DNA from: Mycobacterium sp. 1165178.9
GTDB lineage: Bacteria > Actinomycetota > Actinomycetes > Mycobacteriales > Mycobacteriaceae
Direction: 5' to 3'
DNA length: 42,453 bases
Assembly: GCF_001673555.1 (NCBI RefSeq)
Contig: NZ_LZMB01000055.1
Coordinates: 1-42,453, forward strand
This document shows, piece by piece, positions 8,734-16,653 of this stretch (positions are counted from its first letter, which is position 1; the number at the start of each line of letters is the position of its first letter). The translations under genes and the position numbers were made by a program. The notes below the pieces were generated by a model that worked only from the letters and a program-made list of their open reading frames with translations, was not told where the DNA came from and ran no database searches.

Positions 8734-11700
8734 ATGCAGGTGACTTCGGTGGCCTCGACCGAGCTGTTCGTCGGACCGCCCGAGACGCCGCTGCAACTGG
8801 TGCGCCTCGGTCTTGTCGGGTGTACCAAACCGACGCGGGTCCGCATCGACGGGGACGGTCTGACCGGGGAGGCGGTCGCCGACATTGGCGACGAGCTCGT
8901 CGAGATCGCGGTGGCCGTCGAGGACCCGGTCGCCGGGCAGGTCCGGCCCGCGCGAGCGCACGCCGGCGGTCAGCGGCTGCCGTTCGAGTTCACCGTGGCG
9001 GAACCGGGCTGGACCATGTTCATGGTCAGCCACTTTCACTACGACCCGGTGTGGTGGAACACCCAGGGCGCCTATACCAGCGAGTGGGCCGAGGACCCGC
9101 CGGGGCGGGCCCGCCAGACCAATGGCTTCGACCTGGTGCATGCGCATCTGGAGATGGCGCGCCGCGACCCCGAGTACAAGTTCGTGCTGGCCGAGGTCGA
9201 TTACCTCAAGCCGTACTGGGACACCCGCCCCGAGGACCGGGCCGATCTGCGCCGGTTCATCGACCAGGGCCGCGTCGAGGTGATGGGCGGCACCTACAAC
9301 GAACCCAACACCAACCTCACCAGCCCCGAGACGACCATTCGAAACCTGGTGCACGGCATGGGATTTCAGCGGCATGTCGTGGGAGCGAACCCGGCCACCG
9401 CGTGGCAGCTGGACGCGTTCGGCCACGATCCGCAATTCCCCGGGATGGCCGCCGACGCGGGGCTGACGTCGAGTTCATGGGCCAGGGGACCGCACCACCA
9501 GTGGGGTCCCGTCCACGGCGGCCCCGACAGCGGCCCGGAACCGCGCGGCGTCGAGCGGATGCAGTTCTGCAGCGAGTTCGAGTGGATCTCGCCGTCGGGC
9601 CGCGGCCTGCTCACCCACTACATGCCCGCGCACTATTCGGCGGGCTGGTGGATGGATTCCGCGCCGTCACTGGGCGAGGCCGAGAGCGCCACGTACGAAC
9701 TCTTCGATCAGCTCAAAAAGGTTGCACTGACGCGCAATGTGCTGCTGCCCGTCGGCACCGACTACACCCCGCCCAACAAGTGGGTCACCGAGATCCACCG
9801 GGACTGGGCCGCGCGCTACACCTGGCCGCGGTTCGTGTGCGCGCTGCCGTGCGAGTTCTTCGCGGCGGTGCGCGCCGAACTCGCGGATGGGCGCTACGCG
9901 CCTCGAGAACCATCGCCCCAGACCCGGGACATGAACCCGATCTACACCGGCAAGGACGTGTCCTACATCGACACCAAGCAGGCCAACCGGTCCGCGGAGA
10001 ACGCCGTGCTGCAGGCCGAGCGCTTCGCGGTGTTCGCCGGGCTGCTGACGGGCGCCCAGTATCCACAGGCCGCCCTGGCCAAGGCTTGGGTGCAGCTGGT
10101 CTACGGCGCACACCACGACGCCATAACCGGCTCGGAATCCGACCAGGTGTACCTCGACCTGCTGACCGGATGGCGTGACGCCTGGGAGCTGGGCCGCGCG
10201 GCCCGCGACAACTCGCTGGCATCGCTGTCCGGCGCGATTGACGGCGACGTGGTCGTGTGGAATCCGTTGACTTGCCCGCGCACCGACGTCGTGACCGTGC
10301 GCCTCGACCCGCCGCTGGGCGCCCGGGTTCGGGTGCTCGGCGCCGACGGTGTCGAGCTGGCGGCGCACGTCGAGCACGACGGCAGGTCGGTGAGCTGGCT
10401 GGCGCGCGAGGTGCCGTCGCTGGGCTGGCGGGCGTTTCGGCTGGTGCCCGGCGCAGGAGGCCGGCCGGCCGGCTGGGAACCGGTGGCGGGATCTGTGATC
10501 GCTAACGAGCACTACCGCGCCCAGGTCGACCCGGCGCGCGGCGGGGGAGTCGCCTCGCTGACCCAGGACGGACGCGAGCTGATCGCCGACGGGCGGGTGG
10601 GCAACGAGCTGGCCGTCTACGAGGAGTATCCGGCGCACCCGAACCAGGGCGAGGGCCCGTGGCATCTGCTGCCCAAGGGGCCGGTGGTGTGCTCGTCCGA
10701 GGGTCCCGCGCGGGTGCAGGCTTTCCATGGGCCGCTCGGTCAGCGGGTGGTGGTGCACGGCCGGATCGGCGGGCTGCTGCGCTACACCCAGACCCTGACA
10801 CTGTGGCACGGCATCGCACGGGTGGATTGCCGCACCACGATCGACGAGTTCAGCGGCGCCGATCAGCTGGTGCGGCTGCGCTGGCCGTGCCCGGTGCCGG
10901 GCGCCATGCCGGTCAGCGAGGTGGGTGACGCCGTCGTCGGCCGCGGGTTTGCGCTGCTGCACGACGGCCCCCGCTCGGTGGACACCGCCGAGCACCTGTG
11001 GACCCTGGACAACCCGGCGTACGGCTGGTTCGGCCTGTCCTCGGCGGCCCGGGTCCGTTTTTCGGACACCGGCGTGCGGGCGATGTCCGTTGCCGAGGTG
11101 GTTTCGCCGGCCGAGGCGGTGTCCGGTCCGCTGGCCCGGGAGCTGATGGTCGCGCTGGTCCGCGCCGGCGTCACGGCCACCTGCAGCTCCGCGGACAAGC
11201 CGCGCTACGGCAACCTCGAGGTCGATTCCAATCTGCCCGACGTCCGCATCGCGCTGGGCGGGCCCGCCCGCAACGCCTTCGCCGCGGCCGTGCTGGCCGA
11301 CGCCCCGGCGTACGCCGCAGAACTGAAGCGCCAGTTGGTGGCGACCGGCCGGGCCCGGGTATGGGTGCCGGCCGCCACACCGCTGGACGACGTGTGGCTG
11401 CCCGACGCCGACCTGCGTGCGCTCCGCGCGCTGCCGGTGCTGGTCATCGACGGCCACGACGAGGCCGGCCTACGGGCCGCGATCGCCGCCGTGGCCGACG
11501 ACCTCGGCGACGCCGAGATCACCGTGTCGCAGCAAGCGCCCTCGGGGACGGGCGTCTTCGAGGACCGCACCGTCGCCGTGCTCAACCGCGGGGTGCCCAG
11601 CTTCGCCGTCGACACCGAGGGCACGCTGCACACCGCGCTGATGCGATCCTGCACCGGCTGGCCGTCGGGCATCTGGATCGACGACCCGCGCCGCACCGCG

Positions 11701-12927
11701 CCGGACGGGTCCAACTTCCAACTGCAGCACTGGACCCACACGTTCGATTACGCGCTGGTCAGCGGGGCCGGCGACTGGCGGCGGGCCGAGATCCCCACCC
11801 GCAGTGCGCAGTTCTCCCAACCGCTGCTCGCCGTCGCATCGGGCAGCCGAAGGGCATCGCTGCCGCCGGCGGGGTCGCTGCTGCGCGTGGAGCCCGCCGA
11901 ATCGGTTCAGCTGGCCGCGCTCAAGGCCGCGGGCAACCCGCTGGCCGCGGGCAGCGGGGCGCCGCTGGACCCGAACGCGGTCACGTTGCGCTTGGTGGAA
12001 ACCACCGGCGCGGGCGCCCGCGTCGTCATCGACTCCGACGTCGCGGCGGTAAGCGACCTGCAGCGCGCCGATCTGCTGGAAACGCATCCCGAACCCGTGT
12101 CCTCGGTCGAGCTGCACGGCTACCAGGTGGCGACCGTGCTGGCCCGCTTCGGCGCGACCCGGGCAGCGACCGGCGCCCCCGACCCGGTCCAGCACGCCGA
12201 GGCCGCGCAGCCGCTGTACGCGCGGTACTGGCTGCACAATCGCGGCCCCGCGCCGCTTGGCGGGCTGCCGGCGGTCGCCCACCTGCACCCGCCGCGGGTG
12301 ACCGGGGAGGCCGGCGACGCGGTGACGTTGCGCCTCACCGCGGCCAGCGACAGCACCGACGCCACGCTGCGCGGCACGGTCACCCTGCGGTGTCCGGACG
12401 GCTGGACGGCCACGCCCGCCGAGCTGCCCTTCGCCCTGCCCAGCGGCGACCACCTGCACACCGACGTGGTGGTGTCTGTCCCGGCGCGCGCCGAACCCGG
12501 CCTGTACCCGGTCCACGCCGAACTGCGCCTCACCGGCGACGAGGTCCCGGCCTGCTGGCGCCAGCCCGTCGAGGATGTCTGCGTGGTGACGGTGGGCGCG
12601 GCAGCCGGTGAGCTCGTCTACCTGGCCGACGGTCCCACCGAGGTCAGGCTCGAAGCCGGCGAAGCGGGCACCCTGACCCTCACGGTGGGCAGCCACGCCT
12701 GCGCCGACCTGAATCTGGAGGCGCATCTGATCGGCCCGTGGGGCACCTGGGAATGGATGGGTCCCGGCGCGCTCGGCGCGGTGTTACCCGCCCGCGCCAC
12801 CGTCGACCTACGCTTCCAGCTGACACCGCCGGCCTGGCTGGAACCCGGCCAGTGGTGGGCGCTGGTGCGGATCGGCTGCGCCGGCCGACTGGTTTACTCG
12901 CCGGCGGTGAAAGTGACGGTGACATGA
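8734..12927 (+). CDS. GH38-family alpha-mannosidase, large multidomain
   Basis: The 1397-residue protein has all GH38 catalytic elements: zinc ligands in HYDPVWW (His102, Asp104), nucleophile in WQLDAFGHDP (Asp227), and HHDAITGSES (His460-His461). A ~95-residue module precedes the catalytic core and about 900 residues of beta-rich domains follow. A late segment (DHLHTDVVVSVPARAEPGLY) resembles NEW3/NPCBM-associated beta-sandwich domains. There is no signal peptide, so it should act in the cytoplasm on imported or endogenous mannosides. It corresponds to Rv0648 but, from recall, is longer at one or both ends. Start ATG 8734 has TAAGGTG 6 bases before it. The stop overlaps the next start (ATGA), beginning a three-gene operon with the SurA-like and ROK kinase genes. 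Substrate linkage cannot be deduced. Confidence 0.93.
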   Translation: MQVTSVASTELFVGPPETPLQLVRLGLVGCTKPTRVRIDGDGLTGEAVADIGDELVEIAVAVEDPVAGQVRPARAHAGGQRLPFEFTVAEPGWTMFMVSHFHYDPVWWNTQGAYTSEWAEDPPGRARQTNGFDLVHAHLEMARRDPEYKFVLAEVDYLKPYWDTRPEDRADLRRFIDQGRVEVMGGTYNEPNTNLTSPETTIRNLVHGMGFQRHVVGANPATAWQLDAFGHDPQFPGMAADAGLTSSSWARGPHHQWGPVHGGPDSGPEPRGVERMQFCSEFEWISPSGRGLLTHYMPAHYSAGWWMDSAPSLGEAESATYELFDQLKKVALTRNVLLPVGTDYTPPNKWVTEIHRDWAARYTWPRFVCALPCEFFAAVRAELADGRYAPREPSPQTRDMNPIYTGKDVSYIDTKQANRSAENAVLQAERFAVFAGLLTGAQYPQAALAKAWVQLVYGAHHDAITGSESDQVYLDLLTGWRDAWELGRAARDNSLASLSGAIDGDVVVWNPLTCPRTDVVTVRLDPPLGARVRVLGADGVELAAHVEHDGRSVSWLAREVPSLGWRAFRLVPGAGGRPAGWEPVAGSVIANEHYRAQVDPARGGGVASLTQDGRELIADGRVGNELAVYEEYPAHPNQGEGPWHLLPKGPVVCSSEGPARVQAFHGPLGQRVVVHGRIGGLLRYTQTLTLWHGIARVDCRTTIDEFSGADQLVRLRWPCPVPGAMPVSEVGDAVVGRGFALLHDGPRSVDTAEHLWTLDNPAYGWFGLSSAARVRFSDTGVRAMSVAEVVSPAEAVSGPLARELMVALVRAGVTATCSSADKPRYGNLEVDSNLPDVRIALGGPARNAFAAAVLADAPAYAAELKRQLVATGRARVWVPAATPLDDVWLPDADLRALRALPVLVIDGHDEAGLRAAIAAVADDLGDAEITVSQQAPSGTGVFEDRTVAVLNRGVPSFAVDTEGTLHTALMRSCTGWPSGIWIDDPRRTAPDGSNFQLQHWTHTFDYALVSGAGDWRRAEIPTRSAQFSQPLLAVASGSRRASLPPAGSLLRVEPAESVQLAALKAAGNPLAAGSGAPLDPNAVTLRLVETTGAGARVVIDSDVAAVSDLQRADLLETHPEPVSSVELHGYQVATVLARFGATRAATGAPDPVQHAEAAQPLYARYWLHNRGPAPLGGLPAVAHLHPPRVTGEAGDAVTLRLTAASDSTDATLRGTVTLRCPDGWTATPAELPFALPSGDHLHTDVVVSVPARAEPGLYPVHAELRLTGDEVPACWRQPVEDVCVVTVGAAAGELVYLADGPTEVRLEAGEAGTLTLTVGSHACADLNLEAHLIGPWGTWEWMGPGALGAVLPARATVDLRFQLTPPAWLEPGQWWALVRIGCAGRLVYSPAVKVTVT

Positions 12928-13541
12928 GCGTCGAGCCGATAGCGACCGTTGCCGGGGTGCCCGTTGCGGTGGGCGTGCTCGACGACGCCGAAGCGCGCCT
13001 GCGCACCTCGCGCTTCGCGGCCGGCCTGCCGGTCAGCGGCACCAGCGAGGGCCGCCAACTGCGGCGCTGGCTGACCCAACTGATCGTCACCGAGCGGGTG
13101 GTCGCCGCCGAGGTGGCCGCGCGCGGGCTGAGCGGACGCGGCGCGCCGTCGGAGGCCGAGTTGCTGCCCGACGTGACGGCCCGGCTGGAGATCGGCAGCG
13201 TCGCCGCGGCGGCGCTGGCCGACCCGCGTGCCCGTGCGTTGTTCGCCGAGGTCACCGACGCGGTGCGGGTTTCCGACACCGATGTGGCCGCCTATCACGC
13301 CCGCAATCCGCTTCGCTTCGCCGCGCCGCAACAGGGCGAACACGGCTGGCGCACAACGGCGTTAGCGGCAGCACCGCTGCACGAGGTGCGATCGGCTATC
13401 GAAGAGCATCTGCGTGGCGCCGCACGGCGGCGCGCCTTCCGGCTGTGGCTGGACGCGCGCCGCGCCGCGCTGGTCGAGCTGGCACCCGGTTACGAGCATC
13501 CCGGCGACCCTCGCCAACCCGACAACACTCACCGGCACTGA
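12924..13541 (+). CDS. SurA/PpiC-flank-like protein (Rv0649-like; 'FabD2' label doubtful)
   Basis: The 205-residue protein occupies the place of Rv0649, labelled FabD2 (malonyl-CoA transacylase). I see no GxSxG nucleophile motif and the protein is far shorter than FabD, so that label is not supported. Instead the order of segments resembles a SurA/PpiC foldase without its isomerase domain: EPIATVAGVPVAVGVLDDAE at the start, a helical middle (RQLRRWLTQLIVTERVVAAE), VRVSDTDVAAYHARNPLRF (from about 114), then a closing helix, RRRAFRLWLDARRAALVEL. The tail is histidine-rich (NTHRH). The start overlaps the mannosidase stop by 4 bases and the ROK gene begins 5 bases after its stop, so the three genes are coupled. 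No signal peptide. Function unknown. Confidence 0.82.
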   Translation: MSVEPIATVAGVPVAVGVLDDAEARLRTSRFAAGLPVSGTSEGRQLRRWLTQLIVTERVVAAEVAARGLSGRGAPSEAELLPDVTARLEIGSVAAAALADPRARALFAEVTDAVRVSDTDVAAYHARNPLRFAAPQQGEHGWRTTALAAAPLHEVRSAIEEHLRGAARRRAFRLWLDARRAALVELAPGYEHPGDPRQPDNTHRH

Positions 13542-13546
13542 GCGCC

Positions 13547-14461
13547 GTGCTCACCCTCAGCCTGGACATCGGCGGCACCAAAATCGCTGTCGCGCTCGCG
13601 GATTCGGGTGGAAAGCTGGTGTACACCGCCGTCCGCCCCACGCCGATCACGCCCGCCGCCGAGGACGTCTGGGCCGTCGTCGACGCGATGATCACCGACG
13701 CGCTGCAGGCCGCGGACTCTCCGGTCGGCGCCGTCGGGATCGCGTCGGCCGGGCCGATCGATCTGCGCGGCGGAGCCGTCAGTCCGATCAACATCGACAG
13801 CTGGGACCGTTTTCCGTTGCGCGACAGGGTCGCCGCGTCGGTGCCCGGACTACCCGTGGTGCTGGCCGGTGACGGCGTCTGTATGGCCCTGGCTGAGCAC
13901 TGGATTGGAGCGGGGAGAGACGCGGACGCCCAATTCATGCTGGGCATGGTGGTCTCCACCGGGGTGGGCGGCGGACTGGTGTTCGACGGCGTCCCATACT
14001 CGGGGCGCACCGGCAACGCGGGTCACGTCGGGCACGTGGTGGTCGAACTGGACGGCCGGCCCTGCGCCTGCGGTGGTCACGGTTGCGTGGAGACCGTCGC
14101 CTCCGGGCCGTGGATGGTGCGTCGGGCGCGAGAGAACGGCTGGCCAGCGCCGCCCGGCGCCGGCGCCAGCGACCTGGCCGCCGCGGCGGTGGCCGGAGAC
14201 CCGTTGGCCCAGCAGGCATTCCACCATGGGGCCAACGCGCTGGCCGCGACGATCGCCTCGGTCGGCGCGGTGTGTGATCTGGATCTCGTGGTGATCGGGG
14301 GAGGCGTCGCCAAATCCGGGCCGCTGCTCTTCGACCCGCTGCGGGCGAAGCTCGCCGAATACGCCGGCCTGGACTTCTTGTCCGGGTTGCGCGTGGTGCC
14401 GGGCGAGCTCGGCGGTGACGCCGGGCTGATCGGTGCGGCCCGGCTCGCGGGCCTCAGCTGA
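13547..14461 (+). CDS. ROK-family sugar kinase
   Basis: The 304-residue ROK kinase starts at GTG 13547 (VLTLSLDIGGTKIAVALADS, phosphate loop at residues 7-13). The catalytic Asp is Asp108 in VLAGDGVCMALAE, and the structural zinc site is HVGHVVVELDG followed by CACGGHGCVE (Cys172, 174, 179). It corresponds to Rv0650, usually called a sugar or glucokinase. In an operon with an alpha-mannosidase a mannose or glucose kinase role is likely, converting the released sugar to the 6-phosphate; specificity is inference. The frame is open upstream, but GTG 13547 lies just after the previous stop and starts the conserved domain. The gene ends by overlapping 8 bases with the convergent HxlR gene. Confidence 0.92.
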   Translation: MLTLSLDIGGTKIAVALADSGGKLVYTAVRPTPITPAAEDVWAVVDAMITDALQAADSPVGAVGIASAGPIDLRGGAVSPINIDSWDRFPLRDRVAASVPGLPVVLAGDGVCMALAEHWIGAGRDADAQFMLGMVVSTGVGGGLVFDGVPYSGRTGNAGHVGHVVVELDGRPCACGGHGCVETVASGPWMVRRARENGWPAPPGAGASDLAAAAVAGDPLAQQAFHHGANALAATIASVGAVCDLDLVVIGGGVAKSGPLLFDPLRAKLAEYAGLDFLSGLRVVPGELGGDAGLIGAARLAGLS

Positions 14462-14783
14462 CCCGCTGCATGTGCTTTCGGCCCCAGTCGCACAGGCTCG
14501 CCAGCACCGGGCCCAGCGTCCTGCCGTATTCGGAAATCGAATAATGCACACACGGCGGCACCGTGCGCGCGTCGTGGCGCTCGATGATCCCGGCGTCGAC
14601 CAATTCATGCAGGTGCCGGATGAGCATGCGCTCGGTGATGCCGGGAATGCTGCGCCGCAGCTCGGCGGTGCGCATGGGGCCGTCGCACAGCCGCCACAGG
14701 ATGGTGCCCTTCCAGCGGCCGTCGATCACCGACAGCGCCGCGTCGATCGGGCAGTCGCTGACTTCCTTCTTGGATACGGCCAC
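14454..14783 (-). CDS. HxlR-type winged-helix regulator
   Basis: The 109-residue protein is an HxlR/MarR-like DNA-binding protein: a conserved cysteine in SDCPIDAALSVIDGRWK, helix-turn-helix in MRTAELRRSIPGITERMLIR, and the HYSISEYGRTL wing. Members often sense electrophiles or redox change through the N-terminal cysteine. GTG 14783 is preferred because GGAGG lies 5 bases before it; the GTG at 14789 would sit inside that ribosome site. It is divergent from a DUF1772 membrane protein and its likely operator lies between them. Its 3' end overlaps the ROK kinase end by 8 bases. Confidence 0.9.
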   Translation of the reverse strand: MAVSKKEVSDCPIDAALSVIDGRWKGTILWRLCDGPMRTAELRRSIPGITERMLIRHLHELVDAGIIERHDARTVPPCVHYSISEYGRTLGPVLASLCDWGRKHMQRVS

Positions 14784-14794
14784 GAGCACCTCCG

Positions 14795-14828
14795 CTGACT
14801 AATTTGTCAGTACCTTGATATTTGTCAG
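14795..14828. promoter_or_regulatory. Candidate HxlR operator
   Basis: CTGAC (14795-14799) and GTCAG (14806-14810) form an inverted repeat around 6 AT-rich bases, and TTTGTCAG occurs as a direct repeat at 14803-14810 and 14821-14828, 18 bases apart. The sites fill the 67-base gap between the divergent regulator and DUF1772 gene. The AT-rich half-sites stand out against the GC-rich surroundings. Confidence 0.55.
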
Positions 14829-14850
14829 CATAACCGCCAGTGTCGTTGCC

Positions 14851-15291
14851 ATGAACAACAGCATCGACGCGCTCGCGGTTGTGATCACCGGACTGTTGGT
14901 CGGCGTGGAGCTGGGGGTCGCGGTCTTCTTCCACCCGCTCATCGCGCGGCTGCCCGACGACGGCTTCCGCGCGGCCCGCGGCGGTGCCGCGCGAGCGCTG
15001 GGCACGACGATGCCGTTCTGGTACGCCGTCGTCCTGCTGGTGGTGGCCGCCCTCGCCGTGCAGGAGCGCGGCGAGCAGCGCGACTGGTTGTGCGGCATCG
15101 CCGCCGGCCTGATGGCCGCGGTGATACTGCTGACGGTGACCCTGCTGGTGCCGATCAACAACCGCATCGCGAAATGGCCGAGCACCGGCGAGCTGTCCCG
15201 CGAGCTCGCCGCCCGCTGGGATCGACGGCACCGCGCTCGGGTGATCCTGCTGCTGGCGGTGTTCGTCCTGCTGGCCCTCGCCGTTACCTGA
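14851..15291 (+). CDS. DUF1772-like four-helix membrane protein
   Basis: The 146-residue protein has about four hydrophobic helices: residues 5-25 (DALAVVITGLLVGVELGVAV), 53-70 (MPFWYAVVLLVVAALAV), 80-100 (WLCGIAAGLMAAVILLTVTL) and a C-terminal one (VILLLAVFVLLALAVT). The stretch LVPINNRIAKWP is typical of the DUF1772/anthrone-oxygenase-like family. ATG 14851 starts the first helix. The gene is divergent from the HxlR regulator and would be its obvious target. Genes of this pair often respond to thiol or quinone stress in other bacteria; that is inference here. No signal peptide beyond helix 1. Confidence 0.8.
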   Translation: MNNSIDALAVVITGLLVGVELGVAVFFHPLIARLPDDGFRAARGGAARALGTTMPFWYAVVLLVVAALAVQERGEQRDWLCGIAAGLMAAVILLTVTLLVPINNRIAKWPSTGELSRELAARWDRRHRARVILLLAVFVLLALAVT

Positions 15292-15301
15292 GGCGGCCGT
15301 T

Positions 15302-15331
15302 TTGGCTGATCGCGCGGGGCCACGCTATTGT
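15302..15331 (+). promoter_or_regulatory. rplJ-rplL promoter
   Basis: TTGGCT (15302-15307), an 18-base spacer and TATTGT (15326-15331). The -10 and spacing match the candidate promoters of rpoB and rpsL in this window. It lies just upstream of the L10-type leader. Confidence 0.65.
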
Positions 15332-15424
15332 GTTAGCCGATCCACCGAAGACCGTCGGTCACCGAGCAATCGGTTGAAGGTCCGGGAGCATCCCGGCGGC
15401 CCACGCAGGAGGACGAGGCATCAG

Positions 15425-15449
15425 CGCCGGCCCGCGCCGGCGTCTTTTC
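15425..15449 (+). terminator. Terminator-like hairpin inside the rplJ leader (attenuator candidate)
   Basis: CGCCGGC (15425-15431), loop CCGC, GCCGGCG (15436-15442), followed by TCTTTTC. A stable stem plus T-run inside the leader suggests transcription attenuation linked to the L10 leader. Confidence 0.55.
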
Positions 15450-15450
15450 A

Positions 15451-15477
15451 CGCCCCGGCCGCTTCTGCGCCGGGGCG
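15451..15477 (+). promoter_or_regulatory. Second leader hairpin upstream of rplJ
   Basis: CGCCCCGGC (15451-15459) pairs with GCCGGGGCG (15469-15477) around a 9-base loop, 9 bp of pure GC pairing 8 bases after the first hairpin. It is followed by ttcgtcgttcttc, a broken T-rich run. It could be a second attenuator or an RNA stabiliser. Confidence 0.5.
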
Positions 15478-15539
15478 TTCGTCGTTCTTCGGGGAATCGA
15501 GACGACACGTCGCATTGACTTTCACTTCAGGAGGTAGGC

Positions 15540-16160
15540 ATGGCCAGGGCTGACAAGGCCGCCGCCGTTGCAGACATTGCCGAGCAGTTCAAGGAAGCGA
15601 CCGCGACCCTGATCACGGAGTACCGCGGTCTGACCGTCGCCAACCTGGCCGAGCTGCGGCGCTCGCTGGGTGGGGCGGCCACCTACTCGGTGGCCAAGAA
15701 CACGCTGGTCAAGCGCGCGGCCTCGGAGGCCGGGGTCGAGGGGCTCGACGAGCTCTTCGCCGGCCCGACGGCCATCGCGTTCGTCAGCGGGGAACCGGTC
15801 GACGCCGCCAAGGCCATCAAGACCTTCGCCAAGGACCACAAGGCGCTGGTCATCAAGGGCGGCTACATGGACGGCCGGGCGCTGACGGTCGCCGAAGTCG
15901 AGCGCATCGCCGACCTCGAGTCGCGCGAGGTGCTGCTGGCCAAGCTGGCGGGCGCGATGAAGGGCAACCTGGCCAAGGCGGCCGGGCTGTTCAACGCTCC
16001 GGCGTCCGGGGTCGCCCGCCTCGCGGCCGCCCTGCAAGAGAAGAAGGCCGCAGAGGGGCCGGCAGCTCCGGCAGAGCCTGCGCCCGCCGCGGAGGCCACC
16101 GGAGAACCAGCGTCGGAAACACCCACTGAGGCGCCGGAAACCCCGGCCGAAGCCGAATAA
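15540..16160 (+). CDS. rplJ: 50S ribosomal protein L10, with extended acidic tail
   Basis: The 206-residue protein is L10, the base of the L7/L12 stalk. Residues 1-170 are standard ([58 protein letters not shown]). After the L12-binding helix (about 160-173) comes a ~33-residue tail rich in Ala, Pro, Glu and Thr ([20 protein letters not shown], then [11 protein letters not shown]). M. tuberculosis L10 is, from recall, 178 residues, so the tail is an extension. AGGAGGT 5 bases before ATG 15540 fixes the start. rplL follows after 48 bases. Confidence 0.97.
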   Translation: MARADKAAAVADIAEQFKEATATLITEYRGLTVANLAELRRSLGGAATYSVAKNTLVKRAASEAGVEGLDELFAGPTAIAFVSGEPVDAAKAIKTFAKDHKALVIKGGYMDGRALTVAEVERIADLESREVLLAKLAGAMKGNLAKAAGLFNAPASGVARLAAALQEKKAAEGPAAPAEPAPAAEATGEPASETPTEAPETPAEAE

Positions 16161-16208
16161 CACAAACCACCCCCGGAACCTGGAAAAAACAAGGAAGGAC
16201 CCATACCC

Positions 16209-16604
16209 ATGGCAAAGATGTCTACCGACGACCTGCTCGACGCCTTCAAGGAAATGACCCTGCTGGAGCTCTCCGACTTCGTGAAGAAGTTCGAGGAGAC
16301 CTTCGAGGTCACCGCGGCCGCCCCGGTCGCCGTTGCCGCCGCCGGTGGTGGCGCCGCCGGTGGTGCGCCCGCCGAGGCCGCCGAGGAGCAGTCGGAGTTC
16401 GACGTGATCCTCGAGGCCGCCGGTGACAAGAAGATCGGCGTCATCAAGGTGGTCCGCGAGATCGTCTCCGGCCTCGGCCTCAAGGAGGCCAAGGACCTGG
16501 TCGACGGCGCGCCCAAGCCGCTGCTGGAGAAGGTGGCCAAGGAGGCCGCCGACGAGGCCAAGGCCAAGCTCGAGGCCGCCGGCGCCACCGTCACCGTCAA
16601 GTAA
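16209..16604 (+). CDS. rplL: 50S ribosomal protein L7/L12
   Basis: The 131-residue protein is L7/L12, the multicopy stalk protein that recruits translation factors. The N-terminal dimerisation helices ([20 protein letters not shown]), an Ala/Gly hinge (about 37-60) and the C-terminal domain ([32 protein letters not shown]) are all present at normal length. AAGGAAGGA lies upstream of ATG 16209; a second ATG (MSTDD) three codons in is possible. A strong terminator follows 15 bases after the stop. Confidence 0.97.
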   Translation: MAKMSTDDLLDAFKEMTLLELSDFVKKFEETFEVTAAAPVAVAAAGGGAAGGAPAEAAEEQSEFDVILEAAGDKKIGVIKVVREIVSGLGLKEAKDLVDGAPKPLLEKVAKEAADEAKAKLEAAGATVTVK

Positions 16605-16619
16605 GTCAGTGCGCGCAGA

Positions 16620-16646
16620 CCCCCGGGATCGCCGTCCCGGGGGTTT
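16620..16646 (+). terminator. Intrinsic terminator of rplJ-rplL
   Basis: CCCCCGGGA (16620-16628), loop tcgccg, TCCCGGGGG (16635-16643), then TTT. The 9-bp perfect stem ends the operon and may also serve the convergent TetR gene ending at 16654. Confidence 0.85.
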
Positions 16647-16653
16647 CGCGCGT

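Larger units (their letters stand above)
15345..15536 (+). ncRNA. Ribosomal protein L10 leader (cis-regulatory 5' UTR of rplJ)
   Basis: About 200 transcribed bases precede rplJ. The first part (about 15345-15420, with agaccgtcggtcaccgagc, ggttgaaggtccgggagc and acgcaggaggacgaggcatc) looks like the L10 leader kink-turn fold, where the L10-L12 complex binds to repress its own message. Two GC-rich hairpins follow at 15425-15442 and 15451-15477. The rplJ ribosome site AGGAGGT is at 15529-15535. Assignment is by pattern and position; a covariance search with the Rfam L10 leader model would decide it. Confidence 0.7.

Noticed and set aside
9667..12726. Minus-strand frames opposite the GH38 mannosidase
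   Set aside because: Low-complexity R/G/H/A-rich translations covering a gene with clear catalytic motifs on the plus strand.
12924..13541. FabD2 (malonyl-CoA:ACP transacylase) annotation
   Set aside because: No GxSxG motif, no FabD length or active-site His context.
14815..14850. Upstream TTG start for the DUF1772 protein
   Set aside because: It would place coding sequence over the operator repeats; ATG 14851 begins the first helix.
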